A stretch of 64,000 bases of DNA from Salipiger bermudensis (lineage in GTDB: Bacteria > Pseudomonadota > Alphaproteobacteria > Rhodobacterales > Rhodobacteraceae), in assembly GCF_019801965.1 (NCBI RefSeq), contig NZ_JAHVIA010000008.1, positions 124,001 through 188,000 on the forward strand, in the 5' to 3' direction. Below are positions 56,230 to 64,000 of the stretch, one piece after another. The first letter of the stretch is position 1, and every line of letters begins with the position of its first letter. The notes under the pieces are model-generated. The model did not search any database, was not told the origin of the DNA, and was given only the letters and a program-made list of their open reading frames with translations. A program made the translations under genes and the position numbers.

Positions 56230-57378
56230 ATGGAAGACGAACTGGATCAGATCGAGCAGCAGGTCGCCGAGATCACCACCGATATCGAGGCGGTGATCCC
56301 TGTGCTGCCACATTGGGTGATGCCGGTGTCGGTGGTTGTGGCGTTCTTCGTGCTGGGCGTGCTGGTGTTCCGGCTGGTCTACGCGATCCTCAACCGCACG
56401 GTCGCCGGGAAGGATCTGTTCTGGCGCAGCCTCGTCGCCCGGACCCGCCGCCCGCTGCGGTTGGCGCTGGTGGTGGCGGCGCTCTTCGTGGGCGTCGCGG
56501 TGGCGCCGCTGAGCCCGGAGCAGACCGATTTCGGCCAGCACGCGCTGCTCATCGCGTTCATGGTGCTGGTGGCCTGGGCGCTGCACACGGCGCTGCACAT
56601 CTGGACCACGGTGCACCTGCGCAAGTTCACCCTGGACTCCGAGGACAACTACCTCGCCCGCAAGCACGTCACCCAGAGCCGCATCATGGTGCGGCTGGCG
56701 GGCTGGGTGATCGTCATCGTGGCCACCGCGGCGATCCTGATGACCTTCGAGGGCGTGCGGCAATGGGGCGTGTCGCTGCTGGCGGCGGGCGGCGCTGCGG
56801 GCATCGTGGTGGGCTTTGCCTTCCAGCCGGTGCTGAAGAACCTCATCGCCGGCATCCAACTCGCGGTCACCCAGCCGATCCGCATCGACGACGCGGTGAT
56901 CGTCGAGGGCGAGTGGGGCTGGGTCGAGGAGATCACCGGCACATACGTGGTGATCAAGATCTGGGACTGGCGCCGGCTGGTGGTGCCGCTGAGCTATTTC
57001 ATCGAGCAGCCGTTCCAGAACTGGACCCGCGACAGCTCCTCGCTGATCGGCGGCGTGCTGCTCTACCTCGACCACTGCGCCGATATCAAACGCCTGCGCG
57101 CCAAGACCGAGGAGGTCTGCCGCAACTCGGCGCTCTGGGACGGCAATGTCTGCCACGTGCAGGTCAACGACTTCCGCGAGAGGGTGATGGAGGTGCGGGT
57201 GCTGGCCTCGGCCCGCAACGCGCCGCGGACCTATGATCTGCGCTGCGAAATCCGTGAGGAGCTGATCACCTGGATCCAGAAGGAGATGCCCGAGGCCCTG
57301 CCGCGCACCCGCGAGACGGTGTCGGTGGACGGCGGCAACCGGCCGCTGCCGGCGGGGATCGAGGTGCTGGGCGGATAG
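56230..57378 (+). CDS. MscS-family mechanosensitive ion channel
   Basis: Membrane channel-type protein of 382 residues, likely releasing solutes on osmotic downshock. A coiled N-terminus is followed by four to five helices, a pore-like Gly/Ala-rich segment (SLLAAGGAAGIVVGFAFQP) and the cytoplasmic beta domain (QPIRIDDAVIVEGEWGWVEE). It belongs to the larger YbdG/MscM-like variants rather than minimal MscS. ATG 56230 starts just before the coiled N-terminus; a 50-residue longer frame is unsupported. Confidence 0.88.
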   Translation: MEDELDQIEQQVAEITTDIEAVIPVLPHWVMPVSVVVAFFVLGVLVFRLVYAILNRTVAGKDLFWRSLVARTRRPLRLALVVAALFVGVAVAPLSPEQTDFGQHALLIAFMVLVAWALHTALHIWTTVHLRKFTLDSEDNYLARKHVTQSRIMVRLAGWVIVIVATAAILMTFEGVRQWGVSLLAAGGAAGIVVGFAFQPVLKNLIAGIQLAVTQPIRIDDAVIVEGEWGWVEEITGTYVVIKIWDWRRLVVPLSYFIEQPFQNWTRDSSSLIGGVLLYLDHCADIKRLRAKTEEVCRNSALWDGNVCHVQVNDFRERVMEVRVLASARNAPRTYDLRCEIREELITWIQKEMPEALPRTRETVSVDGGNRPLPAGIEVLGG

Positions 57379-57383
57379 GGTGG

Positions 57384-57508
57384 TTGGGGGCGCTGCCCCC
57401 GCCGCGGCTGCGCCACGACTCCCCCGAGGTACTTGGAAACCAGAGAAGACGAGGGCGCAGCGCCCATGTCTTCTTCTGGCCAGAAATATCCCCGCCGGAG
57501 GCAGGCCG
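57384..57508 (+). repeat. dispersed hairpin repeat family 1, copy D
   Basis: Full copy between the converging MscS and EamA genes: TTGGGGGCGCTGCCCCCG, CCCCCGAGGTACTTGGAAAC, CAGAGAAG, then TCTTCTTCTGGCCAGAAATA and TCCCCGCCGGAG. It is the most diverged full copy. Confidence 0.85.
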
Positions 57509-57531
57509 GACCCTGCGGCCGGGAGCGGATG

Positions 57532-58416
57532 TCAGGGACGGAGCACCGCGGTCTGGAGCCTAGCCAGGCGGTGCTCGCGGACGAAGCTGTAGAGCCCGGC
57601 GGCGAGGATCAGCGCGGCGCCGGCCCAGGTCCAGCCGTCGGGGCGTTCGCCGAAGATCGCCATCCCGAGCCCGGCGGTGAAGACGAGGCGCGTGTAGCGG
57701 AAGGGCGCCACCGCCGAGACCGGGGCCATGCGCATCGCCATGGTCACCGCGAGATAGCCCGCCGCCGTCACCGCCACCGCGCCCGCCATGTAGGCGAAGG
57801 TCGGCGCAGCACCCGAGAGCGGCGCGCCGGTGATCAGCAGCACCGCCAGGCCCACCGGAAAGATCGCCGCGAAGCCGTAAGCCGAGACCGAGAGCGAGGG
57901 GATCTGCGGTGGCAGCAGGCGGGTGACCAGGTCGCGCGCCGCGAGGCCTGTGACGCCGACCACAGGGAAGATCTCCCAGCCGGTGAAGGCGGCGCCGCCG
58001 GGACGGATCACCATCAGCATGCCGACGAGCCCCACGCCGATCGCCAGCCAGCGCCGCCAGCCCACCGGCTCGCGCAGGAACACCGCCGCGCCCAGAGTGA
58101 CCACCAGCGGTGCCGTCTGCATGATCGCAGCCATCAGCGAGAGCGGGATCTTCGACAGGCCCACGATCATGCCGAGCGCGCCGATCATCTCAAAGACGTT
58201 GCGCAGCATGACCTTCGGCGCGAAGGCGTCGGTCAGCCGCAGCGGCACGCGGCGAAACAGCGCGATCGCAACGAGGAGCGCGCTGCAGCCAAGGCTCAGC
58301 ATGACCATGACCTGACCCACGGGCGCGGTCTGCGAGGCGAGCTTCAGGAAGGCGTCGCTGGCGGCCAGCAACGCCATCGAAGCCACCATCAGCGCGATGG
58401 CGCGAAGCGTGTCCAC
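57532..58416 (-). CDS. EamA-type (DMT) permease
   Basis: Drug/metabolite transporter superfamily protein, 294 residues with ten helices in two EamA repeats (about 5-135 and 150-285). GALGMIVGLSKIPLSLMAAI and the second-half APFRYTRLVFTAGLG are family-like. The start is GTG 58416, six bases after the pgm stop and without a ribosome site, so it probably relies on coupling to pgm. The substrate is unknown; no link to glycogen is implied by sequence. Confidence 0.85.
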   Translation of the reverse strand: MDTLRAIALMVASMALLAASDAFLKLASQTAPVGQVMVMLSLGCSALLVAIALFRRVPLRLTDAFAPKVMLRNVFEMIGALGMIVGLSKIPLSLMAAIMQTAPLVVTLGAAVFLREPVGWRRWLAIGVGLVGMLMVIRPGGAAFTGWEIFPVVGVTGLAARDLVTRLLPPQIPSLSVSAYGFAAIFPVGLAVLLITGAPLSGAAPTFAYMAGAVAVTAAGYLAVTMAMRMAPVSAVAPFRYTRLVFTAGLGMAIFGERPDGWTWAGAALILAAGLYSFVREHRLARLQTAVLRP

Positions 58417-58422
58417 GTGCGA

Positions 58423-60069
<1,647 letters not shown>

Positions 60070-61926
60070 CTATCGCCCGGCACGTTTCATGATCCGGGCG
60101 GCGTTTGCAAGCACGGGGCTCGCCGCGATCTCGTCGACGCCGGCGGGCAGCCGCTGACGCCAGTTCGGGTATTCCCACACCGTTCCCGGCATGTTGGGCT
60201 GGTTTTCCATCTCGAGCATATCCTCGACCTGTAACGCCACCATGCAAGAGGCGGTCTCCGCCAGCAGCGCGGCCATCGCCTCGGGGCTCTCGGCGGCATG
60301 GTCACCGCGATAGGGCGCGGTGGCGCCGTCCATGCCTTCGACCTCGCGGCCGCGGAAGCCCATCATGCCCTCGGTATGCTCGGCCGGGATGATGCCCATG
60401 TCACGGCGCAGGGCGATCTCGCGGCCCTGGCGCCAGCCCTTCCAGGTCGGCAGGTCATGCGAGGAGAAGCTGGCGATGACGCCCACGTCATAGTCCTGCG
60501 GCGCCTTGTACCAGGGCGGATCGCCGCTGTGCTCGAAGCACATCAGTCGGCAGCCAAGGATGCCGCTGTCCTTCAGCGCGTGCTGAAGCCCGTCGGGGAT
60601 CACGCCCAGATCCTCGCCGACGATCACCGCGCCGGCCCGCGCAGCCTCCATCCGGGCCACCGCCAGCATGGCATCGCGGGGCATGGTGACATAGGCGCCC
60701 GGCAGGTCGCCGTCGGGCACCCAGTAGGCGCGCTCGAAGCCGAGGATGTGATCGATGCGCAGCGCGCCGGAGAAGCGCAGCTGCTGGCGCAGGGTCGCGG
60801 CCAGCGCCTCGAAGCCGGTGTTGATCAGGTGCACCGGGTTGAACGGCGCGAGGTGCCAGTTCTGGCCCTGCGGCGCGAAGGCATCGGGCGGCGCGCCGAG
60901 GCTGGCACCGAAGGCAAAGCTCTCGCGGTCTTCCCAGGTCTCAGCGCCATGCGGGTGGGTGCCCACGGCGAGGTCGAGGTAGAGCCCGAGCTCGAGCCCC
61001 GCGGCCTGCGCCCGCCTCTGGGTCTCGGAGAGCGCGCCCTCGGAGGCGTATTGCAGCCATGCGTGTAAGCGCACCCGGTCCGAGAGATCATGCGCCGCCT
61101 GCGCCACCTCGGCGCTGTCGGGATCGTGGTAGGCCGCAGGCCAGCTGTCCCAGTAGGCGCCGAACCTCTCCGACAGCGCCTGGTGGGTCGCAAATCGGTG
61201 CAGCGAGGCGCCCTCATGGCGCAGATATTCGTCGAAGCCGGGGCCCGGCGGCGCGGCGCGGAACTCCGCCTCGAGCGCTGCCATCCGCGCCGGCAGTTCC
61301 TCGGGCAGGATCAGGATCGGACCGGGCGCCTCTGCCTTCGCGGCGGTCGGCAGGTAGAGCGGCGCGACACGGCGGCGATGCGAGGGGGTGTAGGGGCTGA
61401 ACCCGCCGGGATCGGTGAGGAAGCCCGCGTGGATCGGGTTGATGCCGAGGAAGGCGGCGCCGGTGGGGCCGATGCCCTCGGCGAGCCGTGCCAGATCCTC
61501 GTAGCTGCCGAGCCCGCCCTCGGCCTCGCTGCGCAGGCAGGCCAGCGGCGCCATCAGGCCCCAGAGCTTGCGCGGCAGCGGCAGGCGCGCGGGCGCGCAG
61601 AGCAGCCAGCAACGCTCGCCATCGCTCTCGAGCAGGTGCCGGCCCAGCGGCAGCTCCAGCAACGCGCCGCGGCCCTCGGTCTGGCTGCCATCCTCGCGGG
61701 TCAGCTGCCAGGCGCCGGCGGGCACCACGCCGACCGGCTCTCCCGGCTCGCAGACATGCCAGCGCGGCAGCTCGGGCTCTGTGCGCTCAGGCGCATCCTC
61801 GAGCCCCATGGCGGCCAGAAGCGCTGCCTTGCTCTCTTCGCTCGCCACTTGCGTTTCGCCGTGCAAATCCCTGAATTCAGCAATGATACCTGCCTTCAGT
61901 GCGCGGTCGTGGATCGTGTCGCTCAT
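60070..61926 (-). CDS. malQ: 4-alpha-glucanotransferase (amylomaltase)
   Basis: GH77 enzyme that transfers glucan segments between maltodextrins, 618 residues. Catalytic regions are visible: LRIDHILGFERAYWVP (nucleophile Asp), IVGEDLGVIPDGL (acid/base Glu) and SSHDLPTWKGWRQG. The N-terminal 130 residues form an extra beta-rich domain as in enterobacterial MalQ. ATG 61926 overlaps the glgX stop (ATGA). Confidence 0.94.
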   Translation of the reverse strand: MSDTIHDRALKAGIIAEFRDLHGETQVASEESKAALLAAMGLEDAPERTEPELPRWHVCEPGEPVGVVPAGAWQLTREDGSQTEGRGALLELPLGRHLLESDGERCWLLCAPARLPLPRKLWGLMAPLACLRSEAEGGLGSYEDLARLAEGIGPTGAAFLGINPIHAGFLTDPGGFSPYTPSHRRRVAPLYLPTAAKAEAPGPILILPEELPARMAALEAEFRAAPPGPGFDEYLRHEGASLHRFATHQALSERFGAYWDSWPAAYHDPDSAEVAQAAHDLSDRVRLHAWLQYASEGALSETQRRAQAAGLELGLYLDLAVGTHPHGAETWEDRESFAFGASLGAPPDAFAPQGQNWHLAPFNPVHLINTGFEALAATLRQQLRFSGALRIDHILGFERAYWVPDGDLPGAYVTMPRDAMLAVARMEAARAGAVIVGEDLGVIPDGLQHALKDSGILGCRLMCFEHSGDPPWYKAPQDYDVGVIASFSSHDLPTWKGWRQGREIALRRDMGIIPAEHTEGMMGFRGREVEGMDGATAPYRGDHAAESPEAMAALLAETASCMVALQVEDMLEMENQPNMPGTVWEYPNWRQRLPAGVDEIAASPVLANAARIMKRAGR

Positions 61927-63980
61927 ACCGGTTCCTCCACGAGGGCAAGCACCGAATTGGCGGCCATCTGGATGGTGTCTCCGACCCGCTCGGCGATGAA
62001 ATCGGGGTTCGCCGTGTCGACATGGCGCACCCAGCAGAAGCCGTCGGGCAATTTGGGAAGAGTCAGCGCGGTGGCATCGCCGGAATTGAAGGCGAGATAG
62101 ATCGCCTCCTCGCGCTGCGCGTATTTCGGGGTGCCGCTGGCCATGCGGAACTCGGCGCAAAGCACCCGCATGTGGCCGTTGGTCCAGTCGGCGCGGCTCA
62201 TCTCGTCGCCGTCGGGGCGCCACCAGAACAGGTCGGTCACGCCGTCGACCTTGCGCGGGATCGAGTGCAGGAAGCGCTTCTGGCGCAGGATCGGGTGGGC
62301 CTTGCGGAAGTTGATGAGCCAGCGCGTGAAGGCAAGGAAATCCTCGTCTGCGGCCTCCCAGTCGATCCAGGCGGTCTCATTGTCCTGCGCGTAGGCGTTG
62401 TTGTTGCCGTTCTGAGAATTGCCGAGCTCGTCGCCGGCGAGGATCATCGGCGTGCCCTGGCTGAGCAGCAGCGTCGCCATCATGTTGCGCCGGCGCTGTG
62501 CGCGCTTCTCGTTGATCTCCGTGTCGCCGGTGGGGCCCTCGACGCCGAAATTGTCGGAATAGTTCTCGCCGTGGCCGTCGCGGTTGTTCTCGCCGTTGGC
62601 CTCGTTGTGACGCTCGGTATAGCTCACCACGTCCATCAGGGTGAAGCCGTCATGGGCGGTGAGCAGGTTGACCGAGGAGGTCGCCCGGCGGCCGGAATGA
62701 TCGAACAGGCCGGCCGAGCCGGTGATCCGGTCGGCCATCACCGGCACATGGCCAAGATCGCCGCGCCAGAACCGCCGGACGCCATCGCGATACTGGTCGT
62801 TCCACTCGGCGAAGGGCGGCGGATAGTTGCCAAGCTGATAGCCGCCCGGGCCGATGTCCCAAGGCTCCGCGATAAGCTTTTTCGTCGCAAGAACAGGATC
62901 TTGCCGGATTGCCTTGAAGAAGGCGCCATTCGGGTCAAAGCCGGTTTCGGTGCGCCCCAGCGTCGAGCAGAGATCGAAGCGGAAGCCGTCGACCCCCATG
63001 GTGGTCGACCAGTAGCGCAGCGAGTCGAGCACCATGCGCAGCACCATCGGGTGCTCGATATTCACCGTGTTTCCGGTGCCTGTATCATTGATATAAAAGC
63101 GTTTATCTTCGTGCAGGCGATAGTAGGAGCGGTTGTCGAGCCCGCGGAAGGCGAAGGTCGGCCCGTTCTCGTCGCCCTCGCAGGTGTGGTTGTAGACCAC
63201 GTCGAGGATGACCTCGATGCCGACCGAGTGCAGCCGGGCAACCATGTACTGGAACTCCCAGAGCCGGCCGTGGCTGAGGTAGCGCGGCTCGGGCGCGAAA
63301 AAACCCAAAGTCTGGTAACCCCAATAGTTTACGAGGCCTTTCTTAACCAGAAAGCGATCATTGAGGAAGGCCTGCACCGGCAGCAGTTCGACGGCGGTGA
63401 TGCCGAGCTTGATCAGGTGTTCGAGCACCGGGTCGGAGGCCAGTGCGAGGAAATGCCCCGGGTGGTCGGCGCCGGGAAACTGCTTCGTGAGACCCTTCAC
63501 ATGGGCCTCGTAGATGATGCTTTCCTCGAGCGGCGTGTTGGGCGCCTCATGGCGGCCCCAGTCATAGCTGGTGTCCTCGACGACGCATTTCGGCATGTAG
63601 CGGGCGCTGTCATGCGGGTCGGGCGCCTCGGCGCCGCCATAGAGCGCCGCGTGCCAGGTTGGATGGCCGGTGAGGCGGCGCGCATAGGGGTCGATCAGCA
63701 GCTTGGCGGGGTTGAAGCGATGGCCCTCGCGCGGCGCAAACGGCCCCTCGACGCGGTATCCGTAGAGCTGGCCCGGCATCAGCCCGGGCACGCGGCCATA
63801 CCAGATATCGCCATCGCGCTCGGGCATCGGCAGCCGCGCGGTCTCGGTGCCGTGCTCGTCGAAGAGGCAGAGATGGACGGCCTCGGCATGCTCCGAGAAC
63901 ACGGCGAAATTGACGCCGTCGCCGTCGAAGCTCGCCCCGAGCGGCGCGGCGCATCCTGCCAGCATTTCCGGTCCGCTCAT
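61923..63980 (-). CDS. glgX: glycogen debranching enzyme GlgX
   Basis: GH13 isoamylase-type debranching enzyme, 685 residues. An N-terminal CBM48-like domain (about 10-100) precedes the (beta/alpha)8 barrel with VILDVVYNHTCEG, DGFRFDLCSTLG (nucleophile Asp), LIAEPWDIGPGGYQLG (acid Glu) and LTAHDGFTLMD. ATG 63980 overlaps the stop of a gene that enters from the right edge. It works upstream of malQ and pgm. Confidence 0.96.
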   Translation of the reverse strand: MSGPEMLAGCAAPLGASFDGDGVNFAVFSEHAEAVHLCLFDEHGTETARLPMPERDGDIWYGRVPGLMPGQLYGYRVEGPFAPREGHRFNPAKLLIDPYARRLTGHPTWHAALYGGAEAPDPHDSARYMPKCVVEDTSYDWGRHEAPNTPLEESIIYEAHVKGLTKQFPGADHPGHFLALASDPVLEHLIKLGITAVELLPVQAFLNDRFLVKKGLVNYWGYQTLGFFAPEPRYLSHGRLWEFQYMVARLHSVGIEVILDVVYNHTCEGDENGPTFAFRGLDNRSYYRLHEDKRFYINDTGTGNTVNIEHPMVLRMVLDSLRYWSTTMGVDGFRFDLCSTLGRTETGFDPNGAFFKAIRQDPVLATKKLIAEPWDIGPGGYQLGNYPPPFAEWNDQYRDGVRRFWRGDLGHVPVMADRITGSAGLFDHSGRRATSSVNLLTAHDGFTLMDVVSYTERHNEANGENNRDGHGENYSDNFGVEGPTGDTEINEKRAQRRRNMMATLLLSQGTPMILAGDELGNSQNGNNNAYAQDNETAWIDWEAADEDFLAFTRWLINFRKAHPILRQKRFLHSIPRKVDGVTDLFWWRPDGDEMSRADWTNGHMRVLCAEFRMASGTPKYAQREEAIYLAFNSGDATALTLPKLPDGFCWVRHVDTANPDFIAERVGDTIQMAANSVLALVEEPV

Positions 63981-64000
63981 GCGGGGCGGACCATCTCTGC
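63977..64000 (-). CDS. 3' end of an upstream gene, probably glycogen operon
   Basis: Only seven codons plus TGA are visible (reading ...AEMVRPA), overlapping the glgX start by ATGA. Operon context suggests a glycogen gene such as glgA, but the fragment is too short to identify. Confidence 0.4.
   Translation of the reverse strand, partial: AEMVRPA

Overview
The window is about 64 kb of a high-G+C chromosome (roughly 65-70% by eye). It comes from an alphaproteobacterium, almost certainly a Rhodobacteraceae/Roseobacteraceae member. The evidence is gene content and order: tatABC-DUF815, surE-pcm-nlpD, lptF-lptG-lptD-surA-pdxA-rsmA, prfA-prmC-DUF4167, tkt beside a coiled-coil gene and zapA, and a glgX-malQ-pgm run. 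Protein wording such as the GAPDH and RadA sequences agrees. No rRNA, tRNA, CRISPR array, integrase or transposase was seen; this is mostly core chromosome.

Layout. 1-1750: partial surface acyltransferase and a WYL/YafY regulator (-). 1955-4499: tatA-tatB-tatC plus a DUF815 ATPase (+). 4622-7341: nlpD, pcm, surE (-). 7625-10201: SDR, a small PilP-like protein, purF (-). 10424-12988: cyanide-insensitive type bd oxidase cydAB with a 34-residue DUF2474 subunit (+). 13405-21465: cvpA, radA, a membrane coiled-coil protein, a PqiA-like protein, a membrane protein, an Mla-type ABC pair, alr, dnaB (-). 21711-25076: pyrE, pyrC, a cytochrome b561-YceI fusion (-). 25256-27517: fabD, fabG, acpP (+). 27861-29783: ferric-iron binding protein and mazG (-). 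29847-36690: two tandem M20 amidohydrolases, agmatinase, a DUF1499 protein, prfA, prmC, DUF4167 (+). 36791-44350: rsmA, pdxA, surA, lptD, lptG, lptF (-). 44478-46468: pepA, holC (+). 46875-55998: central carbon genes gap, tkt and eno (-), with DUF808, a coiled-coil gene and zapA (+) between them. 56230-64000: an MscS channel (+), then EamA, pgm, malQ, glgX (-).

Co-operation. The lpt-surA genes serve outer-membrane LPS and protein assembly; the Mla-type pair may move lipids; nlpD and zapA serve division. fabD-fabG-acpP supplies acyl chains. gap, tkt and eno each carry a GTTAGCG/CGCTAAC LacI-type motif just upstream of a plausible -35 box, which points to one shared central-carbon regulator (CceR-like). 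The glg run handles glycogen.

Accessory signal. Between zapA and eno sits an A+T-rich orphan gene (53045-54400) for a KAP-family P-loop NTPase, the family of the phage-exclusion protein PifA. It is bounded by two near-identical inverted terminator hairpins and looks horizontally acquired, making it the best candidate for an undescribed system. Two families of dispersed intergenic repeats are also present: six copies of a hairpin element at gene 3' ends, and two copies of a longer palindromic element next to terminators.
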